Below, in pieces: positions 49,710-59,380 of a stretch of 64,000 bases of DNA. The position numbers were made by a program, and so were the translations under genes. Under the pieces are notes generated by a model, which saw only the letters and a list, made by a program, of their open reading frames with translations, had not been told where the DNA came from and did no database searches. The first letter of the stretch is position 1. Every line of letters starts with the position of its first letter. Source of the stretch: JACKDW01 sp964621785 (GTDB lineage: Bacteria > Myxococcota_A > Polyangia > Nannocystales > Nannocystaceae). The stretch covers positions 1 to 64,000 of the forward strand of contig CAZUPD010000021.1 of NCBI GenBank assembly GCA_964621785.1, given 5' to 3'.

Positions 49710-51533
49710 TCAGTGCTTGACCACGAGGACCACCAACACCAAAAAACCCTTTTGCTCGCCGGATGGGATTTTGGCCATCCCGACCCCAACCGTGTCACCG
49801 AGGTCCTTGCGCCATAGATCGAGTGTTTGGAAGCTGGCGAAACGCCCCCCGATGACCATGTGTTGACTGACCTCGGAATACTCGATGGTCGGCAGCTTGG
49901 TCTTGAAGATCTTTTCGGCTTCGGCGCTTTTGTTGTCGGCTCGACCCTCGGCGAGGATCTGGGCCAAGGCATCCGCTTGGTCGAGCCACGTGGCCTGTGC
50001 CAGCCCAGCTTGTTTGCGAATGCCGTCGACCTGTTTGCGGATCGCGGCGACCGGGTCCCGCGGGAGATCGGCACCCGGGGCCAGGTAGTAGTTCTGGGTT
50101 ACAAACAGCGGGCGAGGGGCATCGGCGACGGGTGAGATCGGATCGCCGATCACCACGCCGATGCCCACGTGGCTGACGTCCTCGGCGACAATGTTGACGC
50201 GGTGCCCCGGGCTGCGCATCAACCCTTCGTGGATGTCTCTCGGACCTGTTCCAAGAGCAATGTTTTCTCGAATCACCGGGTAGCTCAGGCCGGCGGATTC
50301 AAACCGATTGTCGACTTCGCCGGTCGTCGGCGAACGATGGCCGACAAATCCCGATTTGTACATATCGCGGCTGTGGGCACGGGCAACCTCCGCGACCTTG
50401 GCATCCCACGCGACCGGCGCAAGGCCGCGTTGTGCCCGTGTGGCGTTGATGTACTCGAGGCCAGATCGTTCGAGATCGTTGACCGAAACCCCGGGCGCGA
50501 CACGTTCGATAACCATGTGGATCGAGTCGGGTAGTGACTCGCTGCAGTAGACAGGGAAGTTGGCCACGACTTCGGGGCCATGGCGGCCGTCGCCGAACAC
50601 CTCGATCTGGTAGCGTCCCTTGCGTTCGCATGTGACTTGGGCGCTGAATTGTTCTGCCGTACCGGTCGCCGGAATCGATGCCCATACACCCTTTGGATCG
50701 ACGACATCGATCCGCGGGTGCTGGCGACCTCCGAGCAGTGTGCCCGAAAGTTCGACCGTGTCCCCGCGTTCGTGGTGGACGGCGATCGGCTCTAAATCGA
50801 TCCCGTGCAGGCCCATCACGCCGACGAGCAACACGCTGCCGTCTTCGCGTTTGGCGACCCCCGCACCGATCGCCGACCACTCGGCTTCGTGCACACGGGT
50901 GGCCTCGGCGATCAACGAGTCAACACCTTCGGGACAGGCCCCTGCGCGTGCGTCAGTCACACAATCACCGGCGCCGGCCGGGATTTCGAGCGACACAATT
51001 TTGGGGGAAGGACCGGTCAGCCCGGCCCACGACAGCAACCCTTCGACGAGAGTGGCGGGGACCGTCAGGCGGTCGGGAGCATGTTGCGCGAGTACTCGGG
51101 CGACTTTTGAAAGTCGAACATCGTGTGTCCCTCCGCCGCGTTCAAGCTGGCGGACAAGCGTTTGTTCGATGCCGAGCAACTCGTAGGACGCACTCGAGTC
51201 GGCGGCGTAGGTACTGGCGTGGGCACCCGGGAGCGGGATGGTTTGCTCGGAGATTTCGATACCCTTGACCGGTCGCGGCGCCCGGACCCGTGAGCCCGTC
51301 GGACCGGTTGGCGTGGTGCAGCCCGCGAGAATCAATGAAGATGCAAGAAGTTTCCCCGCGAAGGTCCACAGCCGGTGGTTTGGCTTGCCGACTGCGTCGC
51401 GTCGACGGTCTTGCGAGCACTCGTCGAGAGTTTGCGCGTCGATCGAGTGGGTTTGAACGAACGGATCCGGAGCGCAAGGTTGCTGTGAGATTTCGGCCCG
51501 CGGGTTGCTTTGGGCATCGCGACCCGACCTCAT
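49710..51533 (-). CDS. CAP (SCP/PR1)-domain envelope protein
   Basis: A 607-residue protein from ATG 51533, which overlaps the previous gene's stop as ATGA. A lipobox-like AGCTT lies near residue 77, preceded by a hydrophobic stretch; the 60 residues before it are polar, so either a start was missed or the helix is an anchor. Middle regions contain beta-rich domains. The CAP domain (about 340-470) shows YINATRAQRGLAPVAWD, ARAHSRDMYKSGFVGHRSP and IRENIALG, then SPGHRVNIVAED with its conserved His. Bacterial CAP proteins bind lipids or act as peptidases. Member of the GCS2-CBS operon. Confidence 0.78.
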   Translation of the reverse strand: MRSGRDAQSNPRAEISQQPCAPDPFVQTHSIDAQTLDECSQDRRRDAVGKPNHRLWTFAGKLLASSLILAGCTTPTGPTGSRVRAPRPVKGIEISEQTIPLPGAHASTYAADSSASYELLGIEQTLVRQLERGGGTHDVRLSKVARVLAQHAPDRLTVPATLVEGLLSWAGLTGPSPKIVSLEIPAGAGDCVTDARAGACPEGVDSLIAEATRVHEAEWSAIGAGVAKREDGSVLLVGVMGLHGIDLEPIAVHHERGDTVELSGTLLGGRQHPRIDVVDPKGVWASIPATGTAEQFSAQVTCERKGRYQIEVFGDGRHGPEVVANFPVYCSESLPDSIHMVIERVAPGVSVNDLERSGLEYINATRAQRGLAPVAWDAKVAEVARAHSRDMYKSGFVGHRSPTTGEVDNRFESAGLSYPVIRENIALGTGPRDIHEGLMRSPGHRVNIVAEDVSHVGIGVVIGDPISPVADAPRPLFVTQNYYLAPGADLPRDPVAAIRKQVDGIRKQAGLAQATWLDQADALAQILAEGRADNKSAEAEKIFKTKLPTIEYSEVSQHMVIGGRFASFQTLDLWRKDLGDTVGVGMAKIPSGEQKGFLVLVVLVVKH

Positions 51534-52810
51534 GGCACTAACTCCACGGTCGCGGCGTGTTGCCAGGCGTGAAAATCTGGCTTGCGCGTGGGTGTAAGCG
51601 CGAGGCCCTTGGAGCCGCGTCGGCCGGGGCGTTCGATGCGAAACACATTGGTGCGAAAGCGTGTGCCGGCCTGCGGTGGGCACGGGATCGTTGTGTGTGC
51701 ACAAATCTCGGTCCAGGCGATCGCAACCTCCGCGGTCCATCCCTGATCGCGGTCGACCGGACCATCGAGGGTGCCGCGAACATTCACGGCCGTGCGCCAG
51801 GTTGAATCCCACGCCTCATCGCCCTTGCGGTAGCGGGGAAAGGCGGCGTCAAAGGTCACGTTCCGGGCAGAAACTTGGTACTCGAGGTATTTGCTGCCAC
51901 TGTTGTCACCGGCGACGAACACCTCGAATACATCTTGCCTGTACAAGGGATCGTCCTGATCGCGGTACTCGGTCCAAATGTCGGTGTCGGGGAGGTCCGC
52001 GGCGAAGTAGAGGTACTCGGTATCCCAGGCAGCCCACACGCGCGTCGGAGGGTCGGGGTCGGGTTCGCCTTCGAGGCTGGTCACCAGCTCATGGCCAGGG
52101 AGATGCCACACGGCTTCGTCGAGCTTTCCGTCGAGCATCGGTGGTTGTACAAGTTTTTCGACGGCGAGATGTGTCGGGGTTGCGACCACGGGAACCATCG
52201 CCAACAGTCCGCGACCGTCGTCTGTCCGGGGCCCTGACACAACCGGATCTCGTGGGCACTGGACGTCGACGACGGCTTGCGACGGGTGCCACGGGGTGGG
52301 GAGTTCGAGTTTGTTGTCGCCATCGGCGAGGTCGACTTCGCGGATCCGACTGTCTGGCCTGTGGGGTGGCTCGTCACCACGGGGCACGACCTGACGTGCC
52401 GACGCGCGAGGCGGTCGCACTCCGAGGTGACAGCCTTTTGGGTCACCTTCGATGTGCAGGGAGACGGCAACCGCTTGACCTGGCTGCAGGGGCAGGGGTG
52501 ATGTCACCCGGATGGCGTCGATCGTCATGCCACTCGCAAACTGGATCGTACCCGAGAATGCTCCGGCGCTGTCGGCGAGTTCGAGGTGGCGGGTCGGCTC
52601 GGGGGGGGACTGGGCGCGCTCACTCGCGCTGCGCGGGTCTGTACAGGTACAAACCGTAAGGGCGGCCAGCAGGATCCCAGTGTAGTTACAAGATTTGTGT
52701 GTGCCCGTCGCGGTTTCGACAACGTCGCCGCCGCGATCCGAGGTTCGGCAAGTGACCCGAGGATCGGTTCGACGCGCCGTGTTCACCGAAGGGTCGCCAA
52801 CACAATCCAC
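51530..52810 (-). CDS. CBM9/DOMON-like lipoprotein
   Basis: A 426-residue protein. A hydrophobic stretch (GILLAALTVCTC) with a lipobox-like Cys lies near residue 55 after a long polar leader. The first 200 residues are unclassified. The C-terminal domain resembles carbohydrate-binding family 9-like modules: PPMLDGKLDEAVWHLP, VWAAWDTEYLYFAADL, DVFEVFVAGD and a late RIERPG. CBM9-like domains bind sugar ends or haem. GTG 52810 begins six bases after the upstream stop. TGTAGTTACA at 52681 falls in the signal region. Confidence 0.7.
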   Translation of the reverse strand: MDCVGDPSVNTARRTDPRVTCRTSDRGGDVVETATGTHKSCNYTGILLAALTVCTCTDPRSASERAQSPPEPTRHLELADSAGAFSGTIQFASGMTIDAIRVTSPLPLQPGQAVAVSLHIEGDPKGCHLGVRPPRASARQVVPRGDEPPHRPDSRIREVDLADGDNKLELPTPWHPSQAVVDVQCPRDPVVSGPRTDDGRGLLAMVPVVATPTHLAVEKLVQPPMLDGKLDEAVWHLPGHELVTSLEGEPDPDPPTRVWAAWDTEYLYFAADLPDTDIWTEYRDQDDPLYRQDVFEVFVAGDNSGSKYLEYQVSARNVTFDAAFPRYRKGDEAWDSTWRTAVNVRGTLDGPVDRDQGWTAEVAIAWTEICAHTTIPCPPQAGTRFRTNVFRIERPGRRGSKGLALTPTRKPDFHAWQHAATVELVP

Positions 52811-52816
52811 GGACTG

Positions 52817-53521
52817 TTAGAACCGGAACCCGAGTCCCTGGCGCTGCAGTGGGAGCCTCGCCGCAGTCATTTCGGTATCGAGGTCATCTTCGGGCGCGCT
52901 GGTGGCAGCCTTGATCGCGATGCCGGTGATCGCAGCCGCCGACGCGACGATTGCCCCGAGGGTGACCCAGAAGTACCACTTGCGGTGGATCTTGATGGGT
53001 TCCGGAGGGGGTGGCGTGTCTGCGACAACGGGCGGGGGCTTGGGCGCGAGCGCGGCGAGTTTGGCCGCCCGCTGGTGGTCGTACTCTTCGCGGTGGGTCG
53101 AAGCCGGCTCATCCTCGACAGTCCCACGGGACATGTCTTCGAGGTCTACAATCGTCGCTTCGATTTCGCTGCGTTCGGGTGAATTTTGGGGCAGGTCTTC
53201 AAGGATGTGTTTCCACGCAGCGATCGCGCAGGCGTAGTCTGCTGCCTGTTCGCACACCTTGGCGCGGTCACGCGTGCGGTTTGGATTTTCGGCTTCGGTC
53301 GGAGCTGTCAACTCGCGGGCGGTGGTCAGGTCACCCTCTGCCAGTGCGCCGTCAACCGTATCGGCTTCACCTGCTGCCGGCGGCTTTGGACCTTCGACCA
53401 CACGGTTTGCGTGGGCCTGAACGGATGCCGGAACGAGGGCGACGATCGTGACGCCGGCGAGGAGCGAGCGGTGCCAACCTGCGTTTGCGCGATTGTGCTT
53501 CATGAAGGTCTGCGCGAGCAT
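52817..53521 (-). CDS. Exported TPR-like protein with C-terminal TM anchor
   Basis: A 234-residue protein: signal-like N-terminus, a helical region with a CEQAADYACAIAAWKHIL repeat of TPR rhythm, a Pro-rich linker, and a transmembrane helix after HRKWYFWVTLGAIVASAAAI. The KWYFW plus helix tail is common in myxobacterial envelope proteins. ATG 53521 lies six bases after the GCS2-CBS stop; ATG 53503 is an alternative. Role unknown. Confidence 0.7.
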   Translation of the reverse strand: MLAQTFMKHNRANAGWHRSLLAGVTIVALVPASVQAHANRVVEGPKPPAAGEADTVDGALAEGDLTTARELTAPTEAENPNRTRDRAKVCEQAADYACAIAAWKHILEDLPQNSPERSEIEATIVDLEDMSRGTVEDEPASTHREEYDHQRAAKLAALAPKPPPVVADTPPPPEPIKIHRKWYFWVTLGAIVASAAAITGIAIKAATSAPEDDLDTEMTAARLPLQRQGLGFRF

Positions 53522-53527
53522 ACCAGG

Positions 53528-55450
53528 TCATTCGCCGAAGTGGCGCTCGAGCAGGCGTCGGGCGACTTCCATAAAGTCACCGCCGGTGATGAGGCCCACG
53601 AGTCGCCCGTCGGAGATCACGGGCAAGCTGCTCGCTCGGTGCTTGCGCATCAACGCGATCGCTTCGAGCGTGGGCGTCGAGGGGTTCACCGTGGCCGGCG
53701 GATCGCTCATCACATCCGAGACCAACAGCGGCTCCTCGTTGTCGCGCCGCGTCCCCTTGGCGATCAGTTTGAGGAGTTCGCGGTGCGAGATGATGCCCTT
53801 GAACACACCGTTTTCATCCTCGACCGGAATGTGCCGAACCTGCTCCCAGGTCATCAGGTTGACCGCGAGGTCGACGATATCGTCGGGGCGCACGGTCAGT
53901 AGATCGGTGGTCATAAACTGACGGACGCTGCGGAAGCTTTCCCGCCAGTCTCGCGAGTCTTCGTCGGGCAGGCTCGCCAGGTCCCACTCGTGGACAGGCT
54001 CACCATTTAGTTGATGCTGCAACATTGCCGAGGCGACCGCCCGGCAGCGCAGATCTGAGGTTGTGTCGGTCTCGCGCAGGGCAGCAAGTGAACTCAGGAT
54101 CCAGCGCGAACCGGTGCGTTGGGCCTTGACCCGGGCCTCGATAACTTCGAGGTAGGTATCGCGGTCGCGTGCGTCGATCCCAGCGAGCGTCAGACCCTGG
54201 TATGCCTGCGGGAGGAGATCCTTGAGGATCAGGTCCGCCGCCGTCCAGTTTTTGCCGCCCAACCAGCTGAACTGAGCCTGGAGTCCGTGACGTGCAGCTG
54301 CAAAGAAATTTCCCTTGGCATCGTCAAACGCCATTTCCTCGTGGATGTGGGGGTGCTCATCGGCGTAGATCGCCATCAGACCAAAGAAGAAGGCTGCGTT
54401 GGCGATCTCGTCGCGGATGCTCGGACCTGCAGGGAGCACCCGGTTTTCGATCCGGAGGTGGGGCTTGTCGCCGGAGATCCCGTAACACGCACGGTTCCAT
54501 CGGTAGATCGTCCCCCCGTGCAGGCGCAGTGCCGACAATTTCGGGATCTCACCGCGCTCGAGTACCAGCATCGGATCTTCGTCGAGCGTACCGGCGAGCA
54601 GTAGGCGGAAGCGGGCGATGTCTTCGCGAAAGATCTCGAGTACAGATTTGCGGACCCAACGATCGCCAAAGTGCACCCGCGGGCGATGGCCGCGTCCGTG
54701 TTCGGCGAACGACCGGGTATCGAGCGAGCGTTGAAACAGGGCCACCCGGGTTTCCTGCCACAGTCGGTGTCCGAGCAGGATCGGTGAGTTGACCGCCGCC
54801 GCGAGCACGGGGGCGGTGACAGCTTGGGCGAGGTTGTAGAGTTTGGCGAACTCCTCGGGGCGGACCTGAAAGTGGATCTGAAAGCTGGTGTTGCAGGCCT
54901 CGAGCATGACGTTGTCGTGCTCCATCTGCAGTTCGTCGACCCCTTTGATCAACACGTGAAACGCTCCGCGTCGCAGGTTGCACATGATCTGGTTGAGCTC
55001 GTGGTAACGAGGCTTTGGGGTCATGTTCTCGAGCGCGAGGTCTTCCTTGGTCAGGGTCGGAAGAGTCCCGCAAAGCAGTACATCGGCGCCGAATTGGCGG
55101 GCTCCTTCGCGGGTGCGTTCGACTGCGAAGCTGAGTTCTTCCTCCATCTCGCGCAGACAACTACCGCCGAACACCCGCGGCTCTAGGTTGGCTTCGAGGT
55201 TGAACCGGGCGAGCTCTGTGGTCAGGAACGGCTCGTCGAGGAGCTCGAGGATTTCGGTGGCCCTCGGGGCAGGCCCCATGCCGCTGTCGACCAAAAACAT
55301 TTCTTGCTCGGCGCCGATGCGTCGGATCCCGGCTTCGAACGAGTCGTGCTCGAGCATGTACTCGAGCGCCCGCACGTCGGCGAGTAGGGCCCGCATAAAT
55401 GCCTTCAGCTGGCGCTTGTCATCCTGCTTGGGGATATTGACTTCACCCAT
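53528..55450 (-). CDS. GCS2-family glutamate-cysteine ligase-like protein with C-terminal CBS pair
   Basis: A 640-residue fusion. Residues about 20-480 are a GCS2-type ligase: RIGAEQEMFLVD (acid metal ligands), ELARFNLEANLEP, NVMLEACNTSFQIHFQV and GDKPHLRIENRVLPAGPS. These families join glutamate to an amine using ATP. The C-terminal 130 residues form two CBS motifs (FMTTDLLTVRPDDIVDLAV, then VSDVMSDPPATVNPSTPT), a nucleotide-sensing pair that may couple activity to energy charge. ATG 55450 is preferred over GTG-region starts upstream. It heads the operon of four or five minus-strand genes to 49710 or 48604. TGCAGCTGCA lies at 54293. Confidence 0.83.
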   Translation of the reverse strand: MGEVNIPKQDDKRQLKAFMRALLADVRALEYMLEHDSFEAGIRRIGAEQEMFLVDSGMGPAPRATEILELLDEPFLTTELARFNLEANLEPRVFGGSCLREMEEELSFAVERTREGARQFGADVLLCGTLPTLTKEDLALENMTPKPRYHELNQIMCNLRRGAFHVLIKGVDELQMEHDNVMLEACNTSFQIHFQVRPEEFAKLYNLAQAVTAPVLAAAVNSPILLGHRLWQETRVALFQRSLDTRSFAEHGRGHRPRVHFGDRWVRKSVLEIFREDIARFRLLLAGTLDEDPMLVLERGEIPKLSALRLHGGTIYRWNRACYGISGDKPHLRIENRVLPAGPSIRDEIANAAFFFGLMAIYADEHPHIHEEMAFDDAKGNFFAAARHGLQAQFSWLGGKNWTAADLILKDLLPQAYQGLTLAGIDARDRDTYLEVIEARVKAQRTGSRWILSSLAALRETDTTSDLRCRAVASAMLQHQLNGEPVHEWDLASLPDEDSRDWRESFRSVRQFMTTDLLTVRPDDIVDLAVNLMTWEQVRHIPVEDENGVFKGIISHRELLKLIAKGTRRDNEEPLLVSDVMSDPPATVNPSTPTLEAIALMRKHRASSLPVISDGRLVGLITGGDFMEVARRLLERHFGE

Positions 55451-55701
55451 GTCTGCGACGGTATCCCGAATCGAGACTCGGGTCACGCAAGCGGGTGAAA
55501 CTCGGCAAAGGTTTCGGCCGCGGATTGCAACTGCAAATGATGTCCGCGTCGTTTTTGAAGTGCTGAACAGAAGGCGAGTGGTCGGGAGGTCGAGCTGGCG
55601 ACGATTTGCGCGGGCCTCCGGTTCGTCGGCGATTCGACGGCCATCGCAGCACGCGAGAAAATCTCCCGTCCAGCCGCGCCTGCGTCTGCTATACGCCGGG
55701 C

Positions 55702-56478
55702 GTGACTGCCAACAAGGTGAGCAGCAAGGGCCTGAAAAAGATCGAAGAACTCGCGGCGATCCTCGAGAAGTCCGGCGGCGATGCCCAGCGACTCGAGGTT
55801 CTCAAACGCACGCAAAAGTTTAAGCGCTCGTGGGTCGACCTCGCCGAGGTGCTGACCAAGGTCCGCCAGTCCGGTGCCTATAAACGCTGGGGATTTACCG
55901 ATTTTTACACCTACGCCAGCGAAGAGCTCGCGCTCAAAAAACCGACAGCTGACAAACTCGTGCTCAGTTACAGCACGCTTCGCAACCACGCCCCCGAAGT
56001 CCTCAAATGGGATGGTGTGGCCAAGGTGATCCCGAGCTACGAGGCGGTCAACTATTACTCGCAGGCGTTACCACCCGGTGACAGCGAAGAGGACGAGTTG
56101 CCGCGTGCCCGGCGAAAAGTCGAGCTGGTGCCCCCGGCCCCCGAGTTGCTCGCCGAGATGAAGTCGGCTGTGTTCGACGAGGGCAAGCCGGTCACCGAGT
56201 TGCGCAAGCGGTTTGATCCGGTTCTCTACCCCAAGCCCAAAGGCGCGGAGAAACTAGAGATCATCAAGAAGGCCAACAACGCCGCCCGCAAGCTCGCCGA
56301 ACTGTTGCCCGACATCGACGGACTGTCCGAAAAACGGGCCCGGAACCTCGAGCGCGAACTCGGAGCGCTGCGCAACGAGCTCACCGAATTGGCGGCACCG
56401 CTCGAAGAAAAACTTGCACATGCACAAAAGCGTGGGAGGAAAAAACCTCCGCGGTTGCGCGCTGTCAACCCGCCGTGA
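55702..56478 (+). CDS. Cytoplasmic helical protein, unknown
   Basis: A 258-residue charged protein from GTG 55702. The N-terminal 110 residues (SWVDLAEVLTKVRQSGAYKRWGF, ELALKKPTADKLVLSYSTL) resemble a family of bacterial proteins in which a helical domain precedes a DNA- or protein-binding region. The C-terminus is predicted coiled coil (LERELGALRNELTELAAP) ending in a basic tail, KRGRKKPPR. No family name can be given. A nucleic-acid role is an inference from charge. TGCACATGCA lies inside at 56415. Confidence 0.62.
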   Translation: MTANKVSSKGLKKIEELAAILEKSGGDAQRLEVLKRTQKFKRSWVDLAEVLTKVRQSGAYKRWGFTDFYTYASEELALKKPTADKLVLSYSTLRNHAPEVLKWDGVAKVIPSYEAVNYYSQALPPGDSEEDELPRARRKVELVPPAPELLAEMKSAVFDEGKPVTELRKRFDPVLYPKPKGAEKLEIIKKANNAARKLAELLPDIDGLSEKRARNLERELGALRNELTELAAPLEEKLAHAQKRGRKKPPRLRAVNPP

Positions 56479-56647
56479 GCCAATATCGATGTATCACCAA
56501 TAAGCTCCCAGGCTCGGGCGTCGCCCATCTCCGGCAACTCTCGGACTCGCGCCTGTCTCGGGGCCGTGCCCGCACCGGAAAGAAGCGGTGCGCAAACGAA
56601 CGGATGGATTGTTCGGGGCAACTGCACGGCTGTGGCAAGATGACCGC

Positions 56648-58039
56648 GTGAGCTCCGAGCCCAGCCTCGAAAAGCCAGTGCCTTCGGCCGCGGATCTGAC
56701 GCTGCGTGTCGCTCGCACGGCGCTCACAGGTCTGCAGCCCGAGGAAGTCAGCCGGATCCGCAGCTACCTGTTCCCCGATATTCCGCAGCACAACGTCACA
56801 AAAGGCCGCCGGATCTGGTTGTTTATCGCCTACACCCTGCGTCGGTGGTTGCAGGTTGACCGCGCCACCAGTCTGGCTTCGACCCTGTCTCTTCAGACAT
56901 TGCTCTCGGTTGTTCCGGTCGCTGGGTTGTTGCTCACCGGCGTCGGTCTACTCGGGCGTGAGAGCGGTGGCAAGTTGCTGCAACAGATCGCCATCGTCCT
57001 GATCCCCGAAACCGATCGCGCGGCCCGGATCGCCGACGCCGTGTTCGACTTGGCCAACAACATCACCGTCGAGCGCCTCGGGTTGTCCGGATTTTTGAGT
57101 GCGTTGATCGTCGCCTCGCTGTTGTTTTTGACGCTCGAAAAGACGGCCAATCGGATCTGGGGCGTCACCCGCCGGCGCAGTCCGATCAACAAATTCACGA
57201 TGTTTTGGACCCTCGCCACCCTGGCGCCACTCATCATTATCTACAGTTTGGCGCAGCCGGTGTTCTCCGAGATCACCCAACAATCGTTTATTCCCACGCC
57301 GATTTTGACGACCGCGATCGGGCTGGTGTTGCTCAACCGGTTTATGCCGATCACCCCGGTCAAGTGGCAGGCTGCCCTGGGCGGCGGGGTGTTGTCGGCA
57401 GTGTTGTTCGAGGTCGGCAAGTGGGGTTTTGGTGGCTACCTCGCGGTCGTCTCGCTCTACGAAAGTGCCTACGGATCGCTCTCGGTGTTGCCGGTGTTCA
57501 CCGTGTGGACCTACGTCTCGTGGATGTTGGTGCTCCTCGGCATCGAAGTCTCGTTTGTCCTGCAGCATCTCGATGTGGTCGAAAAGGAAGGTTTCGTCAA
57601 TCCCAGCCTGCGGCGCGACCTGTTGCGACCGGCGCCCACCGGGCGGATGGCGCTGCGCCTGATGTTGGCGATTTGCGACCACTACGACCACCGCAACGCC
57701 GGACTGACGATCGCAGCCCTCGAAGATCGCTATCAACTCGGGATCGAGCAGACCAACGCGATTATGCAGCGCTTGGGCGAGGCAGGTTTTGTGCTCGAGA
57801 CGGCGGCCGAAGAGTCCTGTTATGTGCCTGGCAGACCCCTCGACCAGATCCTCGTCCGCGATATTTTGGTGTTGTTTGACGCCCCCGACCACGCCCACAT
57901 CCGGCGCGATGACACGCTCGCAAAGTTGTTTCACAAGCTCGATGCCGACCAGGAGCGGGCGTTTGGTCAGCTGACCTATCAGGAGCTAATTTTGCAGTCT
58001 CGGCGTCAACGCGAGGTTTCTGTGGGAGGGCCGGGGTAG
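56648..58039 (+). CDS. YihY/BrkB membrane protein with winged-helix extension
   Basis: A 463-residue YihY-family protein: about six transmembrane helices from residue 70 to 320, including RWLQVDRATSLASTLSLQT, LLFLTLEKTANRIWGV, SVLPVFTVWTYVSWMLVLLG and ITPVKWQAALGGG. After the family core is a cytoplasmic domain of about 130 residues with a winged-helix pattern (GLTIAALEDRYQLGIEQTNAI, then LGEAGFVLE). GTG 56648 gives a polar cytoplasmic N-terminus; an earlier ATG at 56588 is possible. Role uncertain; older RNase BN labels are not supported. Confidence 0.84.
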   Translation: MSSEPSLEKPVPSAADLTLRVARTALTGLQPEEVSRIRSYLFPDIPQHNVTKGRRIWLFIAYTLRRWLQVDRATSLASTLSLQTLLSVVPVAGLLLTGVGLLGRESGGKLLQQIAIVLIPETDRAARIADAVFDLANNITVERLGLSGFLSALIVASLLFLTLEKTANRIWGVTRRRSPINKFTMFWTLATLAPLIIIYSLAQPVFSEITQQSFIPTPILTTAIGLVLLNRFMPITPVKWQAALGGGVLSAVLFEVGKWGFGGYLAVVSLYESAYGSLSVLPVFTVWTYVSWMLVLLGIEVSFVLQHLDVVEKEGFVNPSLRRDLLRPAPTGRMALRLMLAICDHYDHRNAGLTIAALEDRYQLGIEQTNAIMQRLGEAGFVLETAAEESCYVPGRPLDQILVRDILVLFDAPDHAHIRRDDTLAKLFHKLDADQERAFGQLTYQELILQSRRQREVSVGGPG

Positions 58040-58174
58040 ACCCAGACGTAACCGCGCTCGGTTTGCGAGCCCGCCAGCGGACTTCCGGAGTTGGGCAATG
58101 TGTCCGCAAACGCAGTTGTACAGTCACACGTTTGCAAGTTGACGTGATGTGGGAACCACGCCTACCTTGTTTGC

Positions 58175-59380
58175 ATGTCCAGCTTCTCGTCGGTGACTCG
58201 GGTGGCACCAGGTTTGTTGCTTGCGCTTGCATGTGCCTGTGGAGGCGGTGACGAGCGCGAGAGCGAGTCGGCTTCAAACGCGAGCGCACCGACGGGGATC
58301 ACCTCGTTGACCTCGGGACCGAGTGGTTCAGACACAGCCCAAGAGACATCCGGGACCGAGGATGGATCCGACTCCGATGGTTCGAGCACGTCTGGGACAG
58401 ACTCCGATTCCGACTCGAGCACCACCAGTCCGTTTACAACCAGCGACAGCGAGAGCAGCGACAGCACGGGGAGCAGCGAGAGCAGCGATGGCAGCAGCAG
58501 CGACAGCGAAACCGGTTTCGGCTGTGGCGACCAAGGCGAGTACGGCTGTGACAAGGTCGATTTCTTGTTTGTCATCGACAACTCGGGCTCGATGGGCGAC
58601 AACCAAGACAACCTGATCGCGAGCTTTCCCGGGTTTATCTCGACAATCCAAAACACATTGCCCAACAACGACTACCAGATCATGGTGGTCGATACCGATG
58701 CCGGGCAGGGGATCGAACTCAACCTGTGTATCAATCAATGTATGAACAACCCAGGCTTGGAGACGTGTTTCCCGTTCGGGTATCCGTGCAGCCCCTTGCC
58801 AGATGCCTGCGATGAGACCCTCGGTGCGGGGGTCGTCTATCCGATCGGGGGCGGGTCATCGAACGAATACTGCCAGCTGTTTGGCGGCAATCGGTACATC
58901 CTCCACACCGATCCCAACGTCGCGGGTTCGTTTGCCTGTGTCGCCAAGGTCGGGGACGACGGGGACGGGAGCGAACGCCCGGCCGAGGCCATGGTCCAGG
59001 CCCTGAGTTTCCAACAAAACCAGCCCGGTGCGTGCAACGAAGGGTTTTTACGCGACGACGCACTGCTCGTGATCACCATCATTACCGACGAGCCCGACAC
59101 CAACTCCCAGGGGATCCCAGGGGGATGGGCCGCCAATGTCATCGCGGCGAAAAAGGGCGACCAAAAACGCGTGGTCGTGCTGAGCCTGCTCACCGATCCA
59201 GAACAACCCAATCCGGTGTGCAGCGAACAGCATGCACCTGCACCGTTGTTGCGCGAGTTTACCGAGTCGTTTACCAACCACATCATCGCCAGCGTGTGTG
59301 AGCCCAATTATTCGGAATTCTTCGCCCAGGCGGTCGGACTGATCGACAACGCTTGCTGCGAGTTTGAACCGCCGCAGTAG
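58175..59380 (+). CDS. VWA-like lipoprotein with Ser/Thr/Asp linker
   Basis: A 401-residue lipoprotein: lipobox ALAC (about Cys20) and a linker to about residue 117. The C-terminal domain begins DFLFVIDNSGSMGDNQDN, the DxSGSM MIDAS motif, and continues with TIITDEPDTNS and VVVLSLLTDPEQ strands of a von Willebrand A fold. A Cys-rich insert (CINQCMNNPGLETC) is inside. MIDAS proteins bind divalent metal and protein ligands. It is not near an AAA+ MoxR gene. The linker shares SPFTTSDS with the fibro-slime lipoprotein. Confidence 0.86.
   Translation: MSSFSSVTRVAPGLLLALACACGGGDERESESASNASAPTGITSLTSGPSGSDTAQETSGTEDGSDSDGSSTSGTDSDSDSSTTSPFTTSDSESSDSTGSSESSDGSSSDSETGFGCGDQGEYGCDKVDFLFVIDNSGSMGDNQDNLIASFPGFISTIQNTLPNNDYQIMVVDTDAGQGIELNLCINQCMNNPGLETCFPFGYPCSPLPDACDETLGAGVVYPIGGGSSNEYCQLFGGNRYILHTDPNVAGSFACVAKVGDDGDGSERPAEAMVQALSFQQNQPGACNEGFLRDDALLVITIITDEPDTNSQGIPGGWAANVIAAKKGDQKRVVVLSLLTDPEQPNPVCSEQHAPAPLLREFTESFTNHIIASVCEPNYSEFFAQAVGLIDNACCEFEPPQ

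Noticed and set aside
56948..57934. 328-codon antisense frame within the YihY gene
   Set aside because: His/Gln/Arg-rich translation with no motif, wholly inside a clear membrane-protein gene.
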